Shown piece after piece: positions 44,286 to 55,891 of a stretch of 64,000 nt of DNA. The stretch comes from Fragilariopsis cylindrus CCMP1102. Its lineage: Eukaryota > Bacillariophyta > Bacillariophyceae > Bacillariales > Bacillariaceae. The DNA lies in NCBI GenBank assembly GCA_900095095.1, contig FMBT01000317.1, forward strand, positions 248,001-312,000, written 5' to 3'. How positions within the stretch are numbered: position 1 is the first letter of the stretch; each line of letters begins with the position of its first letter. Below the pieces are notes generated by a model. It saw only the letters and a program-made list of their open reading frames with translations, had not been told where the DNA came from and did not search any database. The translations under genes and the position numbers were made by a program.

Positions 44286-47200
44286 ATGCCATCTTTAGTT
44301 AGCATTTCAGACCGTCATCTGAGCAAGGGACGGTGTAAATCAGACGGATGTCGAAAAAAAATCCAAAATAGACCCGTCCGATGGGCCTGAAAATGATGTT
44401 ATCCAAGAATCTACAAAAACTGCTGTCGTCACCAAGAGTAATAAAAATGGTGAGGAATTATCGGTAGAACTCACACAAGAAACAACAGAGGAAATTGAAT
44501 CATCTCAAATAATGTAGCTACTTCGTCACTCACTAGTCCACCTAACAAGAAACGTCGAGTGACCCCCAATGACGATTCCGCAAGTAAACAAGATCAACAA
44601 AAGAAGGTAAACCAAATGACTTTATCATCTTTCTTTTTCCAGGGTGATAAAAACAAGAAGTTGACGACGACATCTACACCTCCTTCAACAGCACTGGTAA
44701 TAAGAAGACTTTATATCTCGAAAGCATCCTCGTACCGACGAAGACGAAGACGAATTTTCTTCCACGAGACCGAAGGAGGATTTATCAACTACTATTATTA
44801 GTAATCGCGGCAGTAATAATGAAAATGAAAATGAAATTGAAATCATCGATCTTGAAAGTGATAACAACGACGATCAAGGAATAATAGTGAAGAAACGAAT
44901 TTTATGGAGAAAGAATTAAAATCTGACGAGGAAAATCAACCAACAGCTGTTGGTGCTAGTACAGTTATGGATACTTCTATTACCGATGCTGCTTCTGATG
45001 TCTCAATCACGGCAAACATAGCTAAAGCTAAAGTTACACAAACTACAGTATCAACTGCTAGCATCACAAATTTTCTTACTCCATCGGCAGTCAAAAAGAA
45101 AAGGAGCCCTCCTACTACTCCTGCTACTGCCGGCAAAAGTAGTATTAACAAAAAGATAACGACGAAGAAAATAGCTACTAGTACCGCGCGAAAGTCTCCC
45201 AAACGACAGTCCACAACATCCACTAAAAAGTCGAAATCAGAATTAGAATCATCATCATCTCACTTCGCCCCCACCAAAGTCATTGCCAAAACACTTTCTC
45301 TAGAAGAACTTCCTGAGGAAAGGCGTACCTTGCTCCAATCACACAATACAATGAAGGCAAGATACTTGAATCGTGCTTCTGAGCTTGTAACTCAATATAG
45401 AGATGATGGAATCGAAGAAGAAAAAGACTTTTATGATGGAACGCTGGATCTTCTTCAACCCGTTACAGATGAAAGTGAACTGAAATTATTAGAAAATAAT
45501 TCAGCAGAAACAGAAACAAATTGCAAAGAATTCCCTACGCAAGTTCTAACCAACATGGGTCTACTCATTGAGGGAAGGTACGATTCGTTTGCTTTCTATT
45601 CTTTTTCTAACACGATATCAAGATCATTCCTAATGTTTTTTTAGTAGAACAATCCCTCACCCGAATGTTATTCGTTCATTACTATTTATTGCCGTTGATT
45701 TGCATTATAATAATCATCTAGTGATCTTCCATTGTCGGATCTAGTATCAAAAGTCTGTACGGAACTAAAAGCTGCTCACGGAACGACGTGGTCGTCGGAT
45801 GCCGTTTGTGCTAAGATCAAACTTCTCTCTAAACGAAAGGCGTACTTTGACGCTGCACAAAAGTCCACCACTAAAGTTGTTGATGTTTTTGAAGATAATG
45901 ATCAAGATCGTCTTTGGAGATGGGAAATCACGACGTTAGACTTATTGAACACTGACTTCGTTTCTAAAGCCCGCAAAGCCAGGACGGCTCGTAAAAAGTT
46001 GTCATCGTATCAATCGGCCCTTCTTAAGATCATCAAGTGTTTAGAAGATGCCGAGAAACAGATTGTGGACCCCGCTCTACCAAGTTGGATAATGTGATTG
46101 CAAAAATTAGTCGAGACGAGGAAAAGGTACTTAAGTTTGAACGCGATGCAGAGAAACAGCGCTTGGCAGATCAAGTCAAGGCCAAGAAGCTATTAGAACT
46201 AGAAACAAAAGAAAAGCCAAAGAAGAAGCCCTAGAGGAAAAGCGACTGAAAAAGGAAGAGGCGGTCGAAAAGAAGAAGGAGGAAATTCTAGCTCGTGAGG
46301 AGGAAAAACGAAAGAAGGAAGCGGAAAAGGTTCAAAAAGAGGTTCAAAAAGATGAAGAAAAGAAAATGCAAGAAAAGAAGAAGCTTAAACAAAAATCTTC
46401 CTTTCGGTCATTCTTCGCTGCACCAAAGAAAGTGGTAACGGAACAAAAGAAGGCAGCCGCAGTTACAAGTATTATGGATACTATTACCAACCAAGACTTT
46501 GATACGGAATGTTTTCGTTCCAAGATTAATAGTTCAAATGATGTTCTCACCCTTGCCCTGAATCAGCAGAAAAGGACAGCTAGTGCAGTCGCTTGTCGTA
46601 AACATCGTACGAAGAAAATTGCGGTGTCGGTGTACCAAACTGTAGCACCACAAGAAGACGATGGGTGGAATGCTCCTAGCTACCTTGAACAACGTACTAT
46701 CAAAATTCCAAATAAGTATCGATTCCTTAGTTTTCACGAAAATCATCGGCCAGCCTATCATGGTACATGGAGCAAGAAAAGTACTATCGTCACAGGAAGG
46801 AATCCTTTTCGGAAGGATGCTTCAGCCTTTAACTACGAAGATGATAGTGAAGGCGAATGGGAGGAAGGTGACGACGAAATGGGAGAGGATGTAGAAGATG
46901 ACGCGAAAAATCAAGAGGAGGAAGAGGCAGAGGACGCCGACGGAAAAGTGTACGACTTCGATGATGGTTTTTGTGTTTCGGATGAACGACTCCTCGACAA
47001 CGAAGAAGATGCAGACGAGGAACAAAAGCTTTGTACAAGAAAAAGATAGAGATACAGCAGAACCGTGAACGTGAGCAGAACATCCATTCCAACCGTATCA
47101 GTATCATCGCTCCGGGTCCTGGAGGCGTACCTTTGTATATAGCAGACAAGGAGTGCATCAATACCGAACGTGTTGAAGGGTTTGAGACAAATAACATTGT

Positions 47201-48144
47201 TGATATTCTATCGTCGTACCAGGGAATGGCACTTTCTGGTGATATCAAGTTGAGTTTGGACGCCTTCCCTCAATTGCACATGAACGAAGAGAATCGCGTG
47301 GAGACAAGTACTACTACTGAGGGGAATGTAGCAAATAAAGATGACTATACAGTTGAAGAGATGGTGAAAATGGCTCGATTCACGCATCACTCGACACTTA
47401 ATTCAAAAGACAAACTGATCGAGGAGCTACGTACCGCTCACCCAACTGTCTTCTCCATCCGGGCGAAAGCTACACGTAAACTTGATGCAATTGCTGTCAA
47501 GCAAAGGCATCCAAAGTACACGAGTGTTTGTGTTTATTGGGAAGTCAAAACTGAGATTCTTACTGAACTGGGTCTCACTGACATCCTCGTAAGTGCCGCC
47601 GCATCATAAATATGCATTATAAGTGTGACTTGTTGAGTTAATATTATATTGATTGTTCCTTACATATATTTTTCTCTCTCCTTTAACGCTCTCGTTTATA
47701 AACAACATTTCCACAGGAAAAGAAGGTGGAAGATATAGTCTACGAAAACGCAACTCCTCTAAAAGACAAGCTAGTAGCACCATCTGCTGGAAATCAAGAA
47801 TCATCGAAATCGAAATCGTCTACAGGAGGGCAAAAGAGAAGGCAACAAAAGAATCAACCCCAGATAAAACCAATTCGACTAAGAAGAAGAAAAAGAAAAC
47901 AGTCAAAAGTGACGGGAAAAAGGTCGCCAATGCAAAACCAACTACTAGTACACCAAAATCAGTTCCACAAAGTAATGCGGAAAATGACAGCCCGAAGAAG
48001 AAGAAGGCGAATGAGGATGCGAGCGTTGGAATGAAGAATCTAATGGCGCAGTTCATCAAGAAGAGTCCATCGCCCAAAACTTCCACCGCAACTACTACTA
48101 CAGCTACTCCTAAAGGCGCGGAAGGAGCTCCTTCCGCCCAATAA
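44286..48144 (+). CDS. Chromatin assembly factor 1 large subunit (CAF-1 p150/CHAF1A/FAS1)
   Basis: Collinear exons encode an N-terminal PCNA-interacting peptide, QMTLSSFF (about 44616). Next are a Ser/Thr/Lys-rich region with a second candidate (SITNFLTP), a conserved helical part, and a Lys/Glu/Arg-rich KER helix (46200-46390) running into KQKSSFRSFFAAPKK, a second PIP-like site. The hallmark histone-binding acidic region follows: RPAYHGTWSKKSTIVTGRNPF and AFNYEDDSEGEWEEGD, then YDFDDGFCVSDERLL. A winged-helix-like C-terminal domain (FTHHSTLNSKDKLIEELRTAHP) and a Lys-rich tail end the protein. Introns at 45578-45721 and from about 47590 to 47715 keep frame. Several single-base breaks occur, near 44350, 44510, 44715, 44890, 46090, 46235 and 47040. 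CAF-1 deposits H3-H4 behind replication forks. Confidence 0.85.
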
Positions 48145-48457
48145 ATTCTTATTCAAAACTGAAATAATTCCAACGCATTATCATTATTATTATTAACTAC
48201 CTACGAGTTACTTACACTCGTAGCAGGGGGGTCAATAAATCTAGAGTAACGCCTGAAATTAAAATGGTATCTTCAAAGAATAATTGTCATCTTTAATTTA
48301 GTAGGACTATCTATGGTTAGAGTAGTTCTCTCCGCATCTAGAAAAGTAGGCTGTCCAAACGAATATATTGTAAACTTTCTGGTATAGGGGTAAATCAGCA
48401 GCCTCAACTATTTCGGCTGCATGTTGGGCGGATGTTTCCCCGGTCCTAATATATATG

Positions 48458-48493
<36 letters not shown>

Positions 48494-48526
48494 GCTGTGC
48501 TATATCTGATGTTGGTATTCCATTCC
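48145..48526. other. Intergenic region with duplicated exon fragment and (TA)n
   Basis: This region holds the degenerate repeat copy 48369-48437 and a (TA)n tract at about 48449-48487, between the convergent CAF-1 and Myb genes. Confidence 0.6.
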
Positions 48527-48601
48527 TTAAACCTGTAAACTTTCTGGTACTGGGGGTAGATCAATAGCCTCAACTGTTTCTGCTGCACGTTGGGCAGATG
48601 T
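48369..48601 (-). repeat. Direct duplication of the Myb gene 3' end, two copies of about 70 bp
   Basis: The copy at 48532-48601 is coding (TSAQRAAETVEAIDLPPVPESLQ). The copy at 48369-48437 is diverged but still reads TSAQHAAEIVEAADLPLYQK. They share tgtaaactttctggta and gcctcaact, and are separated by the (TA)n tract. Confidence 0.85.
48449..48487. repeat. (TA)n microsatellite
   Basis: An almost pure TA run, with two TG interruptions, lies between the two duplicate copies. Confidence 0.9.
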
Positions 48602-50368
48602 TTTTCGATCTAATATAAGTTGTGCAATTTCTGATACTGGTAAGGCAAGTAACGAATCATCCGTAATAGATAATTGCCATTCATCTAATAGTTCATACCA
48701 GCGATCTTCTGCATTATCAGATCGTAAATCGTCCAAACAACATCATTAGTAAGATGTGCGCCTAATGAAATAATTTCTGATAATAAGTACACATCCATAT
48801 CCTGTCCACCACCAACAACAACTTCCTGTTCTTCTTCTGCTGCGATTTTCGCTCCTCCTCCTCTTCCTCCGGCTAACCCCATGGCAATAGCATTAGCAGC
48901 TGCAGCACCAGCTGTTGGAGCATCATGATTAGAACGGAGATGAGATGTAACCTGTTGATTAGAATGATGATGCTGCTGCTGCTGATTCATTATATCAGCA
49001 TCCGCTACTAGTTTTTGGAGGTGAGTAGTAGTTGATACTACTCCAACGGCAGTACCTGTCGGTGCTGTTGTTGTTGTGGAACTATTATGTAGTTGATGTT
49101 GTTGTTTTTGAAATGATGATAAATCCGATGCAGAAAATAATCCAGTCATTTTTGCCCTATAAATTAACAGTATTTCAGAAAAAGCTAGGCGAGTCAGTCA
49201 CTTGAAGCGATAGAAACACAACTTGATGGAAACACAAACTTGGTAGATTAATTTCTGTCAATCAATTGATAAAGAACCCTCACCCCATTATTGACAGGAC
49301 ATACAGTGCTATCAATAATTGTTACGAACCGCAATATTTGCAGCACTACAAGTACCATTCATGATCATGTGACTTACATTTTTTAAAACAACTTAATCTG
49401 GATCGTTTTCCCATCCGTTTACTAATAGTGGACCATGGAATTTTAATATGTTGTGATTCCACCATTTTACCTAATTCTTTTATATCGCCAGTGGATCCGT
49501 TCGTAAATGTTCACGGATTAATCTTTTTAATTGTTCTGTTTCATTTTCTTTCCACCGTCCACGAATATAGGAATCATCAATTTCACGAAACTTGTCTCGA
49601 CAGGAATCAGCCGAACGATTTAATTTTGTTTGTATGGAGGCCCATTTCTTTCCATATTGTGTCACCGAAGTAATTAAAATTTCCACTTCCTCCTCGGACC
49701 AGGTACCACGTTTAAATGGATGTAATTGACGTAATCCATGTCTGTAGACAGATTGAACGACCGATGTGGTAATTCTTTTGCTATTTCCATCCAGGCACCC
49801 TTCAGTTCCGCCTTATGATCACATTCACTACATAATCGTGCCACACTAATCTGTTTCACTGCACAATAATTCTCAACAGCACGTTTGACGGTCTCCGTTT
49901 CTTCTTTATTATACTTTCCCGTTCGAATGGCACCATCGCCTTTTTTTAATTATAATTATTTGATTGGGGAAAAGAAAAGGCGTGTGCGTACAACGCGTTG
50001 GAAAGGAAGAGTGCAGAGAAGAGTGAGAAGTGAGCGATTTATTTATTTACTCACTGCCATGAGGTGCGTGAAGTAAACTTTTAATTTTACTTTCAAGGGA
50101 ACTCAAATAATCAATCAACCACTGAAGTGAAAGTTGGATTTGATTATTGATTCGAGACACAAAAGTTCGATTCATTCATTCATTCCGATTTACCGTACGT
50201 ACCTCCGAACCCATTGCGGTTCCATTTGTTTTCATTAGTTACTACTGCAGCTGCTTCGTAGTAATTGTTATTGATATTTTGTTCTTGTTCTTGTTGCTGA
50301 AAGCCTGGATCAGCATCCAATGCGACACCCAATTGAGTTTCTTCTATTGTTGGATCGTTCGATGACAT
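48527..50368 (-). CDS. DMTF1/TTF1/REB1-type Myb-like DNA-binding protein
   Basis: Exon 1 (50368-50203) encodes an Asn/Gln-rich N-terminus. Exon 2 (49939-49378) encodes tandem Myb/SANT-like repeats: GKYNKEETETVKRAVENYC; LKGAWMEIAKELPHRS.QSVYRHGLRQLHPFKRGTWSEEEVEILITSVTQYGKKWASIQTKLNRSADSCRDKFREI; RGRWKENETEQLKRLIREH; and IPWSTISKRMGKRSRLSCFKK. This is the Myb arrangement of DMTF1, TTF1 and yeast Reb1, which bind rDNA terminators or promoters. Exon 3 (from about 49156) is Gln/His/Ala-rich and ends LPPVPESLQV. Breaks lie near 49757, 49497, 48735 and at the exon 2/3 junction, each one base short. Confidence 0.8.
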
Positions 50369-50951
50369 CGTTTTGGGGTTTGCTTGCTTGATCGCCGGGG
50401 ATCGTTATCGGTGGATGAGGGGGGGTTGATTCTACCGGTATGTACGGGTTACTATTACAAGAGAGAGAGAGATGTTCGAAGAAGTGTGATCGCAATGGCA
50501 CCCGGAGAGAGAGAGAGAGCTTATTAGTTGTGCGGCGCGTTCTATTGATTTTTGTTGCTTTTGTTTCGTCGTCGTTTTTTTGTCAAATAAGTTGGTTTTG
50601 TTTTCGTTCTTGTTGTTTCGAAGTTGCAATTTTTTTCAAATTACGTAGCACGAAAAAAAGTGCATTGATAGAGGCAGTGATTTTTTTGGTCTCGCGTTAA
50701 CGTGATAAAACAAATTCGCGCGATCATCGATCGCGCGCGGCCATTCTTCGATCCAGGACCGAACGATTTCGATTAAAATAAAAAAAAGCGGAGGAGTGAG
50801 AATTTTTCTGTTGGCGCACGCACGCCCACACATTCAAACTCTTCTTGCATGAGGCTTCCTCCACATTGCAAGCAACACAATCTCCCTAGTAGCTACAGTA
50901 GTAACTAACTCACTAAAGGAGATCCATATAAATAAGAACAATATTTTCAAA
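50369..50951. promoter_or_regulatory. Divergent promoter region, Myb gene / signal peptide peptidase
   Basis: The region has GA repeats near 50461-50519. A CpG-rich hairpin sits at 50717-50737 (arms CGCGCGAT / ATCGCGCG). A TATA-like ccatataaataag starts at 50926, just before the SPP start. Confidence 0.5.
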
Positions 50952-52154
50952 ATGACCGATACTGCTACGACCGCTGCTACCGCCGATCCATTGCTTTATA
51001 TTGCCTATGCAACTATTGCAATTGTATGGGGTGCATCACAATTTGTGTTAGTTCCGTATGTGGTCCATTTATTATCATTAGTGACTGCTATTTTATATGT
51101 AGCCTGCCATGGATCACTGGTATTACGTGAAGATATTCCCAAGGAGGGTGAGGAAGGATACGATCCGGATGCACCAGCTACGGTCGAAACATTGAAGAAG
51201 GAAGACGCGATGCAATTTCCTATTATGGGTAGTTGTTCCTTATTTGGATTGTATTGTGCCTTTAAATTTTTAGGTCAAGATATAGTGAATATGTTAATTG
51301 GAGGATATTTTGGTTTAGTTGGAACTGGTGCGGTGGCATTAACAGTTGGTCCATTGTTAGACAAATTAGCACCAAAATGGATGAATGACTACAAATTAGG
51401 ATTCAAGAAAAAAATTCCACATCCGTTCCCTGAATGGATTTTAACAAAAGATTTAGAAATTGGTTTTGATTTAACAGCTACCGATGTCATTTCTGTTTCA
51501 TTGGCCTGTGGTGTTGTTGGATTATACTTTCAACGTAAATATTGGGCATTTAATAACATACTTGGTATTTGTTTTTGTCTACAGGGTATTGAACGTTTAT
51601 CGTTGGGAACGTACAAAATTGGTGCAATCTTACTGGTTGGATTATTCTTCTATGACATTTTCTGGGTATTCGGTACTGACGTTATGGTGACTGTTGCAAA
51701 GAGTTTAGATGGACCAATTAAGTTATTATTTCCTCGATCATTAACACCGATGGGTGAATCTGGTAAAATCGAATTGAGTTTACTCGGTTTGGGAGATATT
51801 GTAATTCCTGGATTTTTCTTATCATTATTGTTAAGATTCGATGCCGCGAATGCAAAAATGAGAACCGACAAGGTGAATATTTTTGATTCATTCCCCAAAC
51901 CATACTTTTATTCCTGTATGATTGCATACGTTGCTGGACTTGGTACTACCTTATTTGTTATGATTTACTTCCAGGCAGCACAACCTGCATTGTTGTACCT
52001 GGTTCCTGCATGTTTAGGTTCATCATTCCTTTGTGCTATTGTACGAGGTGAAGTATCATTGTTGTTGGCATACTCGGAAGAAGAAGAAGAAGAAGAAGAT
52101 GATGAGGAAGAAAAGATCGAAGAAAAGAAAGAGGAAGATAAAAAGAATGAATAA
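50952..52154 (+). CDS. HM13: Signal peptide peptidase (intramembrane aspartyl protease)
   Basis: The intact single-exon ORF encodes 400 residues, the usual SPP length, with about nine membrane helices. Both catalytic aspartates are visible: LLVGLFFYDIFWVFGTDVMV (YD motif) and LSLLGLGDIVIPGFFLSLL (GLGD). The conserved C-terminal QPALLYLVPACLG carries the PAL motif. The acidic Glu/Lys tail (EEEDDEEEKIEEKKEEDKKNE) is cytosolic. The protein cleaves signal-peptide remnants and other type II segments in the ER membrane. The start is the only ATG close to the TATA-like box. Confidence 0.96.
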   Translation: MTDTATTAATADPLLYIAYATIAIVWGASQFVLVPYVVHLLSLVTAILYVACHGSLVLREDIPKEGEEGYDPDAPATVETLKKEDAMQFPIMGSCSLFGLYCAFKFLGQDIVNMLIGGYFGLVGTGAVALTVGPLLDKLAPKWMNDYKLGFKKKIPHPFPEWILTKDLEIGFDLTATDVISVSLACGVVGLYFQRKYWAFNNILGICFCLQGIERLSLGTYKIGAILLVGLFFYDIFWVFGTDVMVTVAKSLDGPIKLLFPRSLTPMGESGKIELSLLGLGDIVIPGFFLSLLLRFDAANAKMRTDKVNIFDSFPKPYFYSCMIAYVAGLGTTLFVMIYFQAAQPALLYLVPACLGSSFLCAIVRGEVSLLLAYSEEEEEEEDDEEEKIEEKKEEDKKNE

Positions 52155-52389
52155 ACCAAATATAAATAAAAATAATTGAATTAAAAAGAAAAGAAAAAAA
52201 CATCACCCTATTTTTTACAATGCAATAGACTTTGTGGTATAGATTTTTGAATAGATCGAAATGAATGAAGAGGAAAAGTAGTATATATATTATTACAGTG
52301 ATTGGTACATTAGTCTTCATTCACCCATATTCTACTTTGCAGTTACTACATCTACATCTACAACTTGACTTGTGTGCAGTATATGATGC

Positions 52390-55300
52390 CTAAGGATACG
52401 CGTTGATGTATTTTTGTAGAGCTTCTCCCGTTTTGACGAATACATCACCAACACCATCTCTCATTCCACTTTTAATTTGTCTACTAATCATGGGTGGACC
52501 ATTTGGGAATACAGCCTCAACGGAACAAATTAGTTTGCAACTATTATTTCCAGTATTGATAACAACATATTTCGTCCAAGCCTCAAATGTTGATCCGTAC
52601 GGTACATCAGGAGTTAGAGCCCGCAATTTTAATGAAAAACAATAATCGTTGTAGGATTCTATGAAGGCAGTTTCGTGAGCTGTATTTGCAGCAACAAAAG
52701 CTGATTTAGGCATCAAGTAACCTGGAAAAGAGTGAAATAGTTGTGTTGTGGGTGGATTTAGAAATTAAATGAGAGAACACACGAAGGAATTGATTTTGTG
52801 TTAGTGGATGGTTGATTACATAGACTTTTTATTCCCGTAGAAATGCATCTCAAATTATCAGTGCATTGGATTTTTTAATGTTCAGTTGATTATTATTACT
52901 CACTAGAGTTTTTTTCAGCACCAATAAAATCTACTTCCTTCACTCCATCAGGTAATTTGGTTGTACTGCCAATCGCATTATTATGTCTATTCCACTCGTT
53001 CGTTTCGATACTGATTGAAAAGTAGATAGATAAATAGAATGAAGGAAACGAATAGAGTAGAGTGCATTGATTATGAGATCGATCACCATCAATAGAGGAA
53101 AGACTCTGCCAAAAAATTGTACCCAACTTCACACACATTTACTTACCTGTCATAATTCAATTCTACCTTCCACACTACATCTTGCATGAATGTAGATTCT
53201 GAATTTAGCAGAGCCCAACGAAGCCGTTTAAAGCCGACCAGTAGGTTGAGCTCCAGACCGACAAATTCAAGATTTTCGGGGATCTCGAACCCGTCGGGAA
53301 TGGGTGGAGCTGGCCCTTTGTCATCCTTGATAACTGGACCAAGCATGGGCCCTAAAAGATCGGCTTGGCCTTCTACTGATCCGGCTTTCTCTTGCTTCTT
53401 CTTGAGTGCTCGGCTATCGGCACGGATCTCTTGGAGAGCTGATAGCATACAGACTGTTTGAGATTCTGCATCGTGGATCTGGATATTCATTTCCATTCCT
53501 TTCTGCTCTACGTAGTAGAAGATTTCTGGGCAAAACAAAACAAAAATCTCGAATAAGAAACGTGTTATTCGTTACATACATCAAGATGAACAAAAGCTGA
53601 TTCCCTCCCTCATCGGCAAACTTACCATCGGTAACGCTCGAAAGAAAATATTTTCGGAACGTCTCCCCTATCAAGAAAGTATACAGAAACCAACAAATTG
53701 GGGTAAAAACAGCCCAATGTGTATAGTACAATAGAGCCAAGAATCCTGCTAATACTTCCATGCTAGTCATTCTAAATAGTCTCATCAGATATTCCAGAGG
53801 CCCATGCCTTCTTACAACTCCTTCTTTAGCATCGTCAGACTCGACAATCTTCAGCCATTTTGCCCTGCGTTCAGCGACATCTCTGTTGGTCATTTTCACC
53901 AACCTTTCCCAGTCTATCCTTAACACATTTACGGCAAGTACAAAATACGGTCCAACGCGATATTCAATTTCTGACTCGATAAAAACACCGCGGCGCTTCA
54001 AACGGCTATCTCAACAACGACAACGACGATACAGCAAAAAATACAGGAACAAAAATGAACGTGAGTATATGCCTAGATATATCGTCCAGGATCTTGTAAT
54101 ATAGTGGTAATCAAGCGATACGTCAGTATTAAACAGAATGGAGTGGATACGTACGGCGTCAACAGTCTAAAAAAGTAATGATGAGGAAAAAGTAAAAATT
54201 AGAAAGTAAACGAATAAAGAACCTTGAACGTGAGAATGAAATTGTATCTATTAATGCAAGTTGAACATTACTGAATTTTCAGTAGGATGAAGATGTCGTG
54301 AAAAAGCTGTCGTAAAGACCAAAATTAAAGCGAATACATACCTGTATAGATCATTGGACAGTTGAACTGCAATTCTTCGTGGAGTGAAGTCTGAGGCAAG
54401 AGCTAATCCGGCGAGCTGAACCAATTGCCCCTGGGCTGCAGCCTTAAATTTCTCGAATTGTGTTCTACTTTCATCATTTCGAATATCGGTACCTCCTTCG
54501 TTCTTTTTATGTTCCTCCCATCGTTGTCTCGCTAACCGGTCCAATTCGTGACTGACCACCTGAATAGAGTTTTTAACAATAACATTGACATAAAGTGTAT
54601 TCTTCGTATTACTTATATCATTACGTACATCCATATCTCCATCAAGTTTCCGCTTGTAGTGGTCAACTGAAGCCATAGTCTTTTGGGATTTACCTTGTTT
54701 CATCACTGCATATGCATCAACGAATTTGTTTTGTATTTTTTCGGCAATATTTTTACCTTCAGTTCGGAACCGACTATAGCTTCCCTCCTTTCGTCTTTCA
54801 ATTTCTCTTTGCTCTAACATATCGTAATAATGCTTATCTTTTGAGTAACATTCGAGTTCGAATTCAGCTTCTTGTTCAAGTTGGCTTAGTGCAATCTTTT
54901 CTGCCTTAAGGCAAACATCAGTGAGGGCTTCATCTGCCAAGATGACATAATCGTCTATACTATGAGAAACTAAAACATCATGGTCTGTGAGGAGTTCTTG
55001 AGACTCGTTTATGGGTTCAAAAAAAGCATTATCTACAGTGCTATTATTCACCGGCTTCATTTCAGGAGAGGATATTTGCGATTGGTGGTGAATGTTACGA
55101 GTAGATAGTAGCCGTGTACTATTTGACACTGCAAGAACATCCGGCCGGATTGGAACAGGAGAACTGAAATGTACAGTTAGAGAGCGAACAGTAGACGTTT
55201 GCTCATCGCTCTGCTGCTGCTGCTGCTGCTGATCAAGTGGGACAATTCCTTCCGATGTCGATTGTAATGGTGATGAAAGATTATTAATGTTCGCCAAGCT

Positions 55301-55891
55301 ACTTTCACGTTCTAGAACAGAATTGCGCGCCCATCCAAGATCTGTGACAATCTCTTTAATGTGATAGTCTTCGTGCCTATTCGCAGCTTCAAATGAAGAA
55401 AAACTCTTGGCACATACTCCACACATCCATGCTTTGTTTGAAGCATTTTGAGCTGAATTTTTCTTCATAAGCTTGCCAGCTTTTTTCGCCTTTTTCTTAC
55501 TTCGTCTTTTAATACCCGATAAGGTGCTAATAGAAGAAGATGTATTCTCATTTTCCTCAAAGATACCTCTGTTCGATCCACGAAATATCGCCCTTTCTTG
55601 GGAAAGGTACGATGACTGACAAGAATTGTCATTATTCAAATCCGCCGTCGAAGATGGACGCCGCAGCACATTACTTGGTTGATCGGTTGGAAAATCCAAC
55701 ATATCATGAGCGAAGATCACCGACCTGGTTGAATCGTCTAGTAGAGCAACTTTCAAAGCCTTCTGTGAAATGCGATGTACAGATTTTATCGCTTCGATTT
55801 TATCTTCATCTTTGAACTGATACACTTTCCAATGATTTTTACACAGAGTAGAATCTCTTCTCTTCTTTACTGACGATGACCTTAAATCCAT
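52390..55891 (-). CDS. C2H2 zinc-finger, transmembrane, VASt-like lipid-binding-domain protein (six exons)
   Basis: The exons are 55891-54342, 54166-54155 (12 nt), 54005-53626, 53525-53147, 53010-52904 and 52721-52390. All introns are GT-AG, and the join gives 919 residues without a break. The N-terminal region has basic clusters and one C2H2 finger (WMCGVCAKSFSSFEAANRHEDYH). A long helical segment follows, then a membrane helix pair (AGFLALLYYTHWAVFTPICWFLYTFLIG). After a charged linker the C-terminal third (SSYLMPKSAFVAANTAHETAF ... TPDVPYGSTFEAWTKYVVINTG ... FPNGPPMISRQIKSGMRDG) fits the VASt/StART-like fold, with its DVPYG turn. VASt proteins carry sterols between membranes at ER contact sites. 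Combination with a zinc finger is unusual. The domain call is by pattern. Confidence 0.8.
54155..54166 (-). other. 12-nt microexon in the VASt-like gene
   Basis: Bases 54166-54155 read actgttgacgcc on the coding strand. They are bounded by TTTTTAG upstream and GTACGT downstream. Inclusion gives SNDLYR-LLTP-RLKRRGVF; the length is a multiple of three, so skipping would also keep frame but lose four residues. Confidence 0.65.

Noticed and set aside
7033-50368. Programmed -1 frameshifting as a general decoding feature of this organism
   Set aside because: The sites share no slippery heptamer or downstream structure, are absent from half of the genes and are regionally clustered, so assembly indels explain them more simply. 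The idea stays open only as a test.
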